64,000 nucleotides of DNA, from assembly GCA_964527735.1 (NCBI GenBank), contig CAZGPG010000003.1, forward strand, positions 1 through 64,000, written 5' to 3'. The notes under the pieces are model-generated. The model had not been told where the DNA came from. It saw only the letters and a program-made list of their open reading frames with translations, and did no database searches. The translations under genes were made by a program, and so were the position numbers. Positions 43,515-50,794 of the stretch are shown piece after piece. The stretch is from JBEBVQ01 sp964527735 (GTDB taxonomy: Bacteria; Bacteroidota; Bacteroidia; Chitinophagales; Chitinophagaceae). Position 1 is the first letter of the stretch. Every line of letters begins with the position of its first letter.

Positions 43515-44591
43515 TCATTGTTCCTGAAAACGTGCATCCTTTGTAAATGCCTCATCGTTCAGGGTGTTCAGGAAGGTGATCAGGTCAGTGCGTTCCTGTG
43601 GTGATAACCGGATGCCATTTTTTAATGCGGGATCCAGATTCGGCATATTGGTGTTGATGCCTGCGTCGTAATGATCAAGTACTTCTTCGAGGGTGTTCAG
43701 TCGCCCGTCGTGCATGTAGGGCGGCGTGTATTTCAGGTTTCGGAGTGAGGGTACCTTGAAGGTGTAAAGGTCTTCAGGTTTTAATGTAATATGCGCGCGC
43801 CCGCTGTCGTTCACTGCTGTGGGGCTAAGGCCATTGTTCCGGAATGAGAGATCTGTGAACAGGGGCTCCGTATGGCAGCCTGCACAGTTGGTGCGGAAGA
43901 TCTGTAGCCCGTTCAGTTCTGAGGCGCTCATGCTGCCTCCGGGTTCGTTGCGCGTATACTTGTCATATTTTGCGTTGGCCGAAACCATTGTTCCCATAAA
44001 TTGTGCCAGCGCCCGGAAGATACGCTGGGTTGTTACCGTTTCATCGCCGAAGGCATCGCTGAAGCGTTTTCTATAATCCGCCTCGTCTGTTAGTTTCGTG
44101 AGAATGTTTTCCAGTTTTTCATCCATCTCCACCGGATTTTGTATGGGTACGACAGGCTGATTTTCGATGTGGTTCACGCCACCGTCCCAGAAGAACGAAG
44201 GGTGCCAGCTAAGGTTGAAGATCGGAGTTGAATTGCGGGTTCCGAGGAGGTTGCCGATCCCATGACTCACGGGGTGCCCCAGATGGGCGAATGCCGAGAA
44301 CGGTTGATGGCATGAGCCGCAGGAGATGGTATTATTCCGGGAAAGTCGTGGATCATAAAACAGCTTTCGTCCCAGTTCAAAGCCTTCCTGCGTCAGCGGA
44401 TTGTTTTGAAAGTTATAGACCGGCTGCGGCCAGCCTTCCGGAATCTGGAATGTTATATTGCGGCCGGGCATGGGAATAAGTCCGTCGGTTGTGATTTCAG
44501 GGTCTTTATTACAGGCAAAGAAAGAAATCCCGATAGTCATTCCGCCCAGCAACAGCAGGCGGTACAGATTCGTATGCGGTACATGTGACAC
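43515..44591 (-). CDS. Di-heme cytochrome c peroxidase-like lipoprotein (MbnH/MauG type)
   Basis: The 358-residue protein has a lipoprotein signal ending at C27 (ISFFAC) and two c-type heme sites, CGSCH (C91-H95) and CAGCH (C236-H240), with the di-heme peroxidase/MauG fold. It begins two bases after the stop of an MbnP-family gene. In characterised pairs the MauG-like MbnH oxidises a tryptophan of MbnP to kynurenine, creating a copper site. I therefore infer that it modifies its MbnP-like partner at the envelope rather than acting as a plain peroxidase. Classical cytochrome c peroxidase remains the alternative. Confidence 0.87.
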   Translation of the reverse strand: MSHVPHTNLYRLLLLGGMTIGISFFACNKDPEITTDGLIPMPGRNITFQIPEGWPQPVYNFQNNPLTQEGFELGRKLFYDPRLSRNNTISCGSCHQPFSAFAHLGHPVSHGIGNLLGTRNSTPIFNLSWHPSFFWDGGVNHIENQPVVPIQNPVEMDEKLENILTKLTDEADYRKRFSDAFGDETVTTQRIFRALAQFMGTMVSANAKYDKYTRNEPGGSMSASELNGLQIFRTNCAGCHTEPLFTDLSFRNNGLSPTAVNDSGRAHITLKPEDLYTFKVPSLRNLKYTPPYMHDGRLNTLEEVLDHYDAGINTNMPNLDPALKNGIRLSPQERTDLITFLNTLNDEAFTKDARFQEQ

Positions 44592-44593
44592 GG

Positions 44594-45355
44594 CTATTTG
44601 TGAATATGGCTTATGGTAAACATGTCTGCGTAATTGTCTGCGATTTTGGTGGCAGCCTCACCAGGCCCCATGATGATGTATGTTTGGGAAAAATCAATCA
44701 CATTGGGAGCGTCAAACCATTTCAGAAGATCAGAGGTTATGTGTACTTCAGGGATAGCATCCCCGGCAATATGAAGCGGCTCCGGGAACGCCAGTGTTAT
44801 CCAGCGCAATACGCTTTCCGTACCGCTGAATCCGCCCAGGTGAAACCCGATAAAACTGGCCGGCCCGGGGGATTGTGGTGAGTGCCCTTCCACCTTAGCC
44901 ATAATATAACCGGTATTCCAGTCCCAGAACATGCTGCGCATGGGGTCGAGCGCGCCTGTCTGGGCGCCGCTGGTATTGCGTGTTTCATCCACCCCGATCA
45001 GGAATTTTACGGAGGTATAATTCCCTTCCGGGATATTGTTGATGATAAACGATTTGGAAGTGTCCTCTGTTTCTGTGATCAGGTGATAGCTTTCCGGTTC
45101 TGCAAAGGTTTTCCCGTCGCTCGTCGAAAAGGATATATTGCTGATATAGTAGGCATAACCGGAAACGGTAAACGTGTCGCCGTTTTCGTTGACATAAGAA
45201 GTGTTGTCCAAAACGAGCGGTTCGCCGCCGGCCATATTCGTAAAGGCCAAAGCCACCTGCCCGGTAGGGGTTTGTGTATCGGGTGGATCTTTCTTGCGGC
45301 AGGAAGCGGCCAGGAGGATCGTAACAGCTAAGAGTAAAACAGTACTGAGTCTCAT
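44594..45355 (-). CDS. MbnP-family copper-site lipoprotein
   Basis: The 253-residue protein starts with a lipoprotein signal (lipobox LAASC, C19) and fits the MbnP family: NTSYVNENGDTFTVSGYAYY near the N-terminus, FLIGVDETRNTSGAQTGALDP, and a Trp-bearing MFWDWNTGYIMAK near residues 144-156. In the described MbnP proteins a tryptophan is converted by MbnH into a copper-binding kynurenine. The di-heme gene follows immediately, which strongly supports the pairing. No methanobactin precursor or biosynthesis gene is seen in the window, so this is the stand-alone form of the pair. It is probably the first gene of the unit. Confidence 0.85.
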   Translation of the reverse strand: MRLSTVLLLAVTILLAASCRKKDPPDTQTPTGQVALAFTNMAGGEPLVLDNTSYVNENGDTFTVSGYAYYISNISFSTSDGKTFAEPESYHLITETEDTSKSFIINNIPEGNYTSVKFLIGVDETRNTSGAQTGALDPMRSMFWDWNTGYIMAKVEGHSPQSPGPASFIGFHLGGFSGTESVLRWITLAFPEPLHIAGDAIPEVHITSDLLKWFDAPNVIDFSQTYIIMGPGEAATKIADNYADMFTISHIHK

Positions 45356-45422
45356 CTTTCGTGTTTTTTATAGCATATAAAAGCTAACGAAGTTAAGATT
45401 TACATACTTATTTAAGCTGACG

Positions 45423-45464
45423 AATGTGTTATCACATTTCCCACATTCGACACATTTGTCACAT
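45423..45464. repeat. Degenerate AATGTG/CACATT word block
   Basis: AATGTGTTATCACATT, then CCCACATTCGACACATTTGTCACAT-like words, resemble the perfect hairpin at 12923-13001. The block is just beyond the 3' end of scoB and upstream of the MbnP gene; outer words CGAATGTG and CACATTCG can pair. Confidence 0.55.
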
Positions 45465-45486
45465 GCTCAAATCAAAAAATGGATGT

Positions 45487-46143
45487 TCACGCAAAAGATA
45501 TTTCCCGTACATCATCAGCAATGACCAGCCGTCCGGCAGTTTTGGCTTTGATTTCGTCAATGGTTACACCGGGAGCATATTCAATGCAACGGAATCCTTC
45601 GTCGGTAACGTCGAAGACACCGAGGTCGGAGACGATCTTTTTTACGCACCGGATACCCGTCAGCGGCAGGGTGCAGGCGGGGAGCAGCTTGCTTTCTCCG
45701 GCGCGGTTGGTATGCTGCATGGCTACGATAATGTTTTTTGCGGCGGCCACAAGGTCCATGGCGCCACCCATGCCTTTCACCATCTTACCCGGGATCTTCC
45801 AGTTGGCGATATCGCCGTTGTCGGCCACTTCCATGGCGCCGAGTACAGTAAGGTCTACCTTGCCGGCGCGGATCATACCGAAGCTCATGGCGCTGTCGAA
45901 GAATGCGGAGCCGGGAACGGTTGTAATCGTTTGCTTGCCGGCATTGATCAGGTCGGCGTCTTCTTCACCTTCGTAGGGAAAAGGTCCCATGCCGAGCAGG
46001 CCGTTTTCGCTCTGTAATACTACGTTCACGCCTTCAGGGATATAATTGGCTACCAGAGTTGGGATACCGATACCCAGGTTTACGTAGAAGCCATCTTGTA
46101 ATTCCCGGGCGATGCGCTGGGCGATTTGTTCTTTGGTTAGCAT
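45487..46143 (-). CDS. scoB: 3-oxoacid CoA-transferase subunit B
   Basis: The 218-residue protein is the beta subunit of a succinyl-CoA:3-ketoacid (acetoacetate) CoA-transferase. It has GFYVNLGIGIPTLVANYIPEG near the N-terminus, the catalytic glutamate in QSENGLLGMGPFP and GGAMDLVAAAKNIIVAMQHT. It works as a heteromer with subunit A to activate acetoacetate using succinyl-CoA in ketone-body or short-chain acid use. Normally scoA and scoB are adjacent. Here a four-helix-bundle gene with flanking inverted repeats separates them by 550 bases; the left repeat begins three bases before this start codon. Confidence 0.92.
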   Translation of the reverse strand: MLTKEQIAQRIARELQDGFYVNLGIGIPTLVANYIPEGVNVVLQSENGLLGMGPFPYEGEEDADLINAGKQTITTVPGSAFFDSAMSFGMIRAGKVDLTVLGAMEVADNGDIANWKIPGKMVKGMGGAMDLVAAAKNIIVAMQHTNRAGESKLLPACTLPLTGIRCVKKIVSDLGVFDVTDEGFRCIEYAPGVTIDEIKAKTAGRLVIADDVREISFA

Positions 46144-46146
46144 GTT

Positions 46147-46178
46147 AATTTGAAAATTTGAGAATTTGAAAATTTGGG
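46147..46178. repeat. Left inverted repeat of the S23-gene insert
   Basis: AATTTGAAAATTTGAGAATT followed by TGAAAATTTGGG. Its reverse complement matches the right repeat (46661-46695) over about 32 bases with roughly four differences. Confidence 0.8.
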
Positions 46179-46232
46179 AATGTATTTGTCTTGATTAATT
46201 TTCAATGATCTATTCCCTCTTTTCTTTTCAGA

Positions 46233-46592
46233 TTATGCAGAATATTTATTTTTTGATGTCGCAATAATTTTTGATAAGATGTTGATAATTTCTTCAACTT
46301 TTTGTTGCAGTATAAAACAATCCGGATAGTTAGGCGATTGTTGGCAAAGCATCAGCCAATAAATGGTTTCATCTGCTTCTTTTGCGGCAATTTTCATTTT
46401 ATGAATGAAGTCGTTTTTACTTTCCGCATTTTGTGCCTCATGTACATTAGCACCTATTGAAGTGCCGGATTTCAATAGCTGATTAGCTATTACATATTTC
46501 CTGTTTGATTCCAGTATTTCCACATAGTCAATGATCATTAAGGCAAAAGCAATCGTCTTTTCTACTATAATGTTCGGCTTGTTGTATTGCAT
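46233..46592 (-). CDS. Four-helix-bundle protein of the S23/IVP (TIGR02436) family
   Basis: The 119-residue protein is a typical S23-type four-helix bundle: LLKSGTSIGANVHEAQNAES near residues 40-60, then NDFIHKMKIAAKEADETIYW. Relatives are encoded in intervening sequences of 23S rRNA in Leptospira and other bacteria, and in the accessory gene avd of diversity-generating retroelements. The family is thought to bind nucleic acid. Here no rRNA or reverse transcriptase is near; the gene lies between scoA and scoB on the same strand inside inverted repeats. TTTG at 46632-46635 and TAGTTG at 46609-46614 on its strand may be a weak own promoter. Function is unknown. Confidence 0.9.
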   Translation of the reverse strand: MQYNKPNIIVEKTIAFALMIIDYVEILESNRKYVIANQLLKSGTSIGANVHEAQNAESKNDFIHKMKIAAKEADETIYWLMLCQQSPNYPDCFILQQKVEEIINILSKIIATSKNKYSA

Positions 46593-46608
46593 GTCACCCT
46601 CTCATTTT

Positions 46609-46635
46609 CAACTACACGAATTTAATCAATGCAAA
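46609..46635 (-). promoter_or_regulatory. Weak candidate promoter for the S23 gene
   Basis: On the minus strand TTTG (46635-46632), 17 bases, then TAGTTG (46614-46609) loosely fits the Bacteroidota pattern. If real, the gene can be expressed independently of scoA. Confidence 0.25.
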
Positions 46636-46660
46636 TCATTATTTTACTTATAGTAGGCTC

Positions 46661-46695
46661 ATTTTCAAATTTTCAAATTCCCGAATTTTCAAATT
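46661..46695. repeat. Right inverted repeat of the S23-gene insert
   Basis: ATTTTCAAATTTTCAAATTC followed by CCGAATTTTCAAATT. It reaches into the scoA stop codon (46694-46696) and mirrors the block at 46147-46178. Confidence 0.8.
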
Positions 46696-47395
46696 ATTTT
46701 TTACGCACCGTCCTCTGCTCAATCCTTTTCTCATACGCACTCCCCTGGAAGATACGATGCACATAAATTCCCGGGGTATGGATGTGGTTGGGGTCAAGCT
46801 CTCCGACAGGTACCAGTTCTTCCACTTCTGCAATAGTGATCTTACCCGCCATTGCCATCAGGGGGTTAAAGTTGCGTGATGTAGCGCGGAAGATCAGGTT
46901 GCCCTGCGTATCGCCTTTCCAGGCTTTTACAATGGCGAAGTCGGCATCGAAAGCTTCTTCGAGCAGATATGGACGTCCTTTGAATTCGCGGGTTTCTTTT
47001 CCTTCAGCTACTTCTGTGCCTACACCGGCAAGCAGGTATACGGCAGGCATGCCATAGCCGGCAGCCATGCAGCGCGTGGCCAGGGTTCCCTGAGGAACCA
47101 GTTCCACTTCCAGTTCGCCGCTCAGCAACTGCCGTTCAAATTCGGCATTCTCCCCTACATATGACGCGATCATCTTTTTCACCTGTCTCTGTTGCAGCAG
47201 TAGCCCTATCCCGAAATCGTCCACGCCGGCATTATTGGAGATGCAGGTCAGGTTGTTGATGCCCTTACGTACGAGGGCATTGATGCAGTTTTCCGGAATG
47301 CCGCAGAGCCCGAATCCGCCCAGCATCAGCGTGGCGCCGGATCCGATGTCGCGGATCGCTTCGTCTGCATTGGTAACTATTTTATTTATGCTCAT
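46694..47395 (-). CDS. scoA: 3-oxoacid CoA-transferase subunit A
   Basis: The 233-residue alpha subunit begins MSINKIVTNADEAIRDIGSG and contains the CoA-transferase glycine motif LMLGGFGLCGIPENCINAL, then DFGIGLLLQQRQVKKMIASYVGEN and GTLATRCMAAGYGMPAVY. It pairs with subunit B encoded 550 bases downstream on the same strand. The right inverted repeat overlaps its stop codon, so its 3' end has been either left intact or rebuilt by the insertion. A degenerate AATGTG word block lies just upstream. Confidence 0.92.
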   Translation of the reverse strand: MSINKIVTNADEAIRDIGSGATLMLGGFGLCGIPENCINALVRKGINNLTCISNNAGVDDFGIGLLLQQRQVKKMIASYVGENAEFERQLLSGELEVELVPQGTLATRCMAAGYGMPAVYLLAGVGTEVAEGKETREFKGRPYLLEEAFDADFAIVKAWKGDTQGNLIFRATSRNFNPLMAMAGKITIAEVEELVPVGELDPNHIHTPGIYVHRIFQGSAYEKRIEQRTVRKK

Positions 47396-47403
47396 TGTTA
47401 TTG

Positions 47404-47432
47404 AAATGTGTTGAATGTGACAAATGTGTCAA
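47404..47432. repeat. AATGTGTTGAATGTGACAAATGTG word block
   Basis: Single-arm copy of the words that build the hairpin at 12923-13001, here between the cystathionine synthase/lyase stop and the scoA start. Confidence 0.6.
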
Positions 47433-47445
47433 TCTGTACTATAGC

Positions 47446-48597
47446 TTAGTTGATGGCCTGATCAAGATCCTGGATGAGATCGTCTGCGTCTTCAATCCCT
47501 ACGCTGAGGCGAATGAGTGAATCGGCCAGACCGCGGGCAATACGGTCTTCGTGCGGGATGGACGCATGGGTCATCGATGCCGGATGTCCGATCAGGGACT
47601 CTACACCACCCAGGGATTCGGCGAGGGCGAATAGCTTTGTTTTTTCCAGCACATTCATCGCGGTTTCAATGTTGTCGTCTTTCAGTGTGAAGGAGATCAT
47701 GCCGCCGAAATCGCGCATCTGTTTTTTGGCGATGTGGTGGTTGGGATGATCTTCAAAGCCGCACCAGAAGACTTTCCCGACTTTGGGATGGTTGCGGAGG
47801 AATGTGGCAATGGCTTTTCCGTTTTCGCAATGCCGCTGCATGCGTACATGCAGGGTTTTGATACCGCGGAGCACCAGCCAGCAGTCCTGCGGGCCGGGTA
47901 CGGCGCCGCAACTGTTCTGGATGAAACGAAGTCTTTCCTCCAGTGCGGCATCGTTCATGATCAGAGCGCCATGGACTACATCCGAGTGTCCGCCGAGATA
48001 TTTAGTGGCGGAATGCAGTACAATGTCTGCACCGAGGTCGAGCGGGTTTTGGAGATAAGGCGAAGCGAATGTATTATCCACAACCAGTGTAAGGCTGTGC
48101 TTTTTGGATATTTCGGCTGCGGCTGCTATGTCAATGATATTGAGCAGCGGATTGGTTGGGGTTTCTACCCAGACCATTTTTGTTTTTTCATTGATATAGC
48201 CGGTGATATTTTGTGCATCGTGCATGTCAATGAAGTGAAACTTAATGCCATAAGGCTCATATACTTTGGTGAAGATGCGGTATGTGCCGCCGTAAAGATC
48301 GTTGGAGACAATTACCTCATCTCCCGGGTGCAGCAATTTCGCTATAGCGTCGGTTGCTGCCATACCACTGCCGAATGATAGCGCGTACTTTCCGTTTTCG
48401 ATCGCCGCCAGTGCGTTTTGCAGTGCAGTACGCGTCGGGTTTTGCGTGCGGGCATATTCATATCCTTTATGGTCGCCGGGCGCAGTTTGTACATAGGTAG
48501 AAGTCTGGTAGATAGGCGTCATAATGGCGCCGGTAGAAGGATCAGGCTCTACGCCGGCATGGATCAGGCGGGTAGCAAGTTTGTGTGTACGTTTCAT
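47446..48597 (-). CDS. Cystathionine gamma-synthase/lyase-type PLP enzyme
   Basis: The 383-residue enzyme is a Cys/Met-metabolism trans-sulfuration PLP protein: YARTQNPTRTALQNALAAIE, the phosphate-binding SFGSGMAATDAI, WVETPTNPLLNIIDIAA, and the PLP lysine near residue 200 in LHSATKYLGGHSDVVHG. Family members form or cleave cystathionine. Gamma-synthase versus gamma-lyase cannot be told reliably from the sequence. A TATCTTTG box (48623-48630) gives it a leader of about 18 bases. It precedes scoA on the same strand but with a repeat block in between. Confidence 0.9.
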   Translation of the reverse strand: MKRTHKLATRLIHAGVEPDPSTGAIMTPIYQTSTYVQTAPGDHKGYEYARTQNPTRTALQNALAAIENGKYALSFGSGMAATDAIAKLLHPGDEVIVSNDLYGGTYRIFTKVYEPYGIKFHFIDMHDAQNITGYINEKTKMVWVETPTNPLLNIIDIAAAAEISKKHSLTLVVDNTFASPYLQNPLDLGADIVLHSATKYLGGHSDVVHGALIMNDAALEERLRFIQNSCGAVPGPQDCWLVLRGIKTLHVRMQRHCENGKAIATFLRNHPKVGKVFWCGFEDHPNHHIAKKQMRDFGGMISFTLKDDNIETAMNVLEKTKLFALAESLGGVESLIGHPASMTHASIPHEDRIARGLADSLIRLSVGIEDADDLIQDLDQAIN

Positions 48598-48622
48598 TTC
48601 GGTATCCGGATTGAGGTGTATG

Positions 48623-48630
48623 CAAAGATA
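48623..48630 (-). promoter_or_regulatory. TATCTTTG -7 box for the trans-sulfuration gene
   Basis: Exact TAnnTTTG match on the minus strand, 25 bases before the start codon at 48597. Confidence 0.4.
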
Positions 48631-48750
48631 AGTATTTGTATTGCCTGAGCAGGGCGATATTGATTATTACTGTTACCGGACTATAATGTAATAAAACATA
48701 TGCGTTCCAGAAACAGGGTTCCCCGAAAAGATCCGGAATAATGCAGTGAG

Positions 48751-48758
48751 TATATTTG
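48751..48758 (+). promoter_or_regulatory. TATATTTG -7 box for the T9SS cargo at 48782
   Basis: Exact TAnnTTTG match 23 bases before the ATG. No clear -33 TTG. Confidence 0.4.
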
Positions 48759-48781
48759 TCTGATTGCATAAAAGAATCTAT

Positions 48782-50662
48782 ATGAAAGTAAAATATTACC
48801 TGTCTGTTTTGTTGTCCGTTATTTGTTTTGAGTCTTATGCACAGCCGCCTCACAATATGCTGCCGGAGTTTTTAAAGATGAATAACGTTTGGGTGTTTGG
48901 CACAAAAGCCGGGGTGGATTTCAGTTCAGGTGTGCCGGTGCCGATCGAATCTGAGCACAGGGCTCTTGAAGGCGCGGCTGCAGTAGCGCATCCTACTTCC
49001 GGACGGCTGCAGTTTTACTCAAACGGAGGCACCTGCTGGAATGCCCAGCACCAGCCTATGCCCAACGGTAGCGGTCTTCTGGGTAATGGAGGGAATTGCG
49101 GTAACTGTCTTTCTACCCGCCAGGGCGTCTGTATTGTTCCGGTGATCGGTACTCCCCGCAGTTATTATCTGTTTTCCCTGATGGGCTCAACAAACAGCCC
49201 GGTAACCTATGATAGCGGCAGCCTTTTTTATTCAATAGTGAATACGAACCTCGATAACGGCAGAGGAGATATTGTGCCGGGAACAAAAAACACGGTGTTG
49301 TCTTCTGATTCGCTGAGTGAATGTATGATCGCGATACCAGGTGACAATTGCGATATCTGGCTGCTGATGCACGAAATGGGGAACCACAGGTTCAGGGCGT
49401 ATCACATTACTGCGGGAGGCATTAACCCTAATCCTGTAATTTCTCATGTCCCCACCTCTATTACAGGAATAGGGAGCTTCATTATGTCGGAGCTGACGGC
49501 GTCTTCGGATCGTCGTAAAATAGTGCTTACCTCCGAGGCGTCCGGAAGGGCAAGCGGTGTTCTCCTGGCTGAGTTCGACCCGGCTACGGGGATTGTTTCC
49601 AACGGGTTTAACCTGATGCATACGGATCAGTATGGTACTTTCTATCCCGGTTCTGTCAGTTTTTCCCCCAACGATTCCATTTTATATACTTCTACCTTTC
49701 ATGGTCCTAATAGAACCAATGTTATTTACCAGTTTGATGTCAGCCGTTATGACTCGGCTACTATTGTCAATTCAGTGCTGCGGGTAGATACACTCAGCAA
49801 GGGCACGCATATTACTTTTAAGCTGTACAATAACAAGATTTACCTGACGGAATTTGATCAGGCAAATTCTTATCTCCATTGCATCAACAACCCCAATGTT
49901 TGGGGAAAAGGCTATAACCTTCAGCAGAACATCCTGAAATTTCTTCCGGGTACCTATGCTACTCTTTCATTAGGCAACCATGTTGTGGCGCCGCCTGTTA
50001 TTGAGGGTGTTCAGGAGTTTGTACACGACATTACTATTTGCGACGGACAAAGCATTATCCTCGAACCTACCCGCCAGATTGCCGGTAAATACACATGGGA
50101 TGATCATTCTGTCAATCCGTCCAGAACTGTTTCTGCGCCGGGTACCTACCAGGTTATTTACTATCAATCGGGTTGCGATGTAACCAAAGAAACATTCCAT
50201 GTATTGTCCGGACACCTTGATCCCCGGGTTTCGGTAGAAGGGTTTGTGCTTTTCACTACGATGACATATAGTTCGTATCAGTGGTTGCTCAACGGTCTGC
50301 TGATACCAGGGGCAATCGGGCAGACCCACGAGGTAACAGAGAACGGTCTGTACCAGGTGATCGTGTCTGATGGAGATTGTCTGGACACCTCTGATGTATA
50401 CCGCATTAATAACGTTTCGGTAAGCACTGTTGCCGGCGCTGCTGTTATCCGGATATATCCCAATCCCGTGCGCGATGTGGTGTACATAAGCAGCCCTGTG
50501 CCTGTATCTGCCACACTCAGCTATTTAGATGGAAGGATGGCTGCCCGGTCTGATGGAGATACATTTATTGCAACGCATAACCTTCCGAAGGGTATTTACC
50601 TGCTCCGTGTTTTGAATGCCGAAGGGGAACTGCTGAAGGTGGAAAAAGTGGTTAAGGATTAA
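48782..50662 (+). CDS. T9SS cargo with propeller-like N-terminal domain and type A sorting domain
   Basis: The ATG at 48782 gives 626 residues with a signal peptide (about 1-20); a TTG 18 bases upstream is rejected. The N-terminal domain (about 30-410) opens MNNVWVFGTKAGVDFSSG and is homologous to that of the cargo at 21226. An Ig-like linker (YSSYQWLLNGLLIPG, about residues 500-550) precedes a type A T9SS domain (from about 555; IRIYPNPVRDVVYIS). Where its relative carries a type B tail, this one carries type A. It is divergent from the trans-sulfuration gene. Its role is probably surface-associated; ligand unknown. Confidence 0.87.
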   Translation: MKVKYYLSVLLSVICFESYAQPPHNMLPEFLKMNNVWVFGTKAGVDFSSGVPVPIESEHRALEGAAAVAHPTSGRLQFYSNGGTCWNAQHQPMPNGSGLLGNGGNCGNCLSTRQGVCIVPVIGTPRSYYLFSLMGSTNSPVTYDSGSLFYSIVNTNLDNGRGDIVPGTKNTVLSSDSLSECMIAIPGDNCDIWLLMHEMGNHRFRAYHITAGGINPNPVISHVPTSITGIGSFIMSELTASSDRRKIVLTSEASGRASGVLLAEFDPATGIVSNGFNLMHTDQYGTFYPGSVSFSPNDSILYTSTFHGPNRTNVIYQFDVSRYDSATIVNSVLRVDTLSKGTHITFKLYNNKIYLTEFDQANSYLHCINNPNVWGKGYNLQQNILKFLPGTYATLSLGNHVVAPPVIEGVQEFVHDITICDGQSIILEPTRQIAGKYTWDDHSVNPSRTVSAPGTYQVIYYQSGCDVTKETFHVLSGHLDPRVSVEGFVLFTTMTYSSYQWLLNGLLIPGAIGQTHEVTENGLYQVIVSDGDCLDTSDVYRINNVSVSTVAGAAVIRIYPNPVRDVVYISSPVPVSATLSYLDGRMAARSDGDTFIATHNLPKGIYLLRVLNAEGELLKVEKVVKD

Positions 50663-50794
50663 ATGGAAGCGTGATAAAAACATACATATTTTCCGGATAA
50701 AATATTTGCATGATATTGAGCAGTTGTAATCCGGATAAGGTGTTTCCTCCATTTATTGTTAGCTATTTTCCCCCTTAATGTGTTATTTTGTACT

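Larger units (their letters stand above)
46147..46695. mobile_element. IVS-like insert: inverted repeats enclosing an S23 four-helix-bundle gene
   Basis: About 550 bases between scoA and scoB, which are normally adjacent. The insert is bounded by near-perfect inverted repeats of AATTTGAAAATT words and contains only a four-helix-bundle gene. Hand counting over 46261-46500 gives about 35% GC, against 50-60% in the two CoA-transferase genes. This fits a discrete inserted unit. No target duplication or transposase is visible, so 'mobile' is an inference. Confidence 0.5.

Noticed and set aside
46233..46592. Diversity-generating retroelement accessory gene (avd)
   Set aside because: The four-helix-bundle family includes Avd, but no reverse transcriptase or template/variable repeat is in the window.
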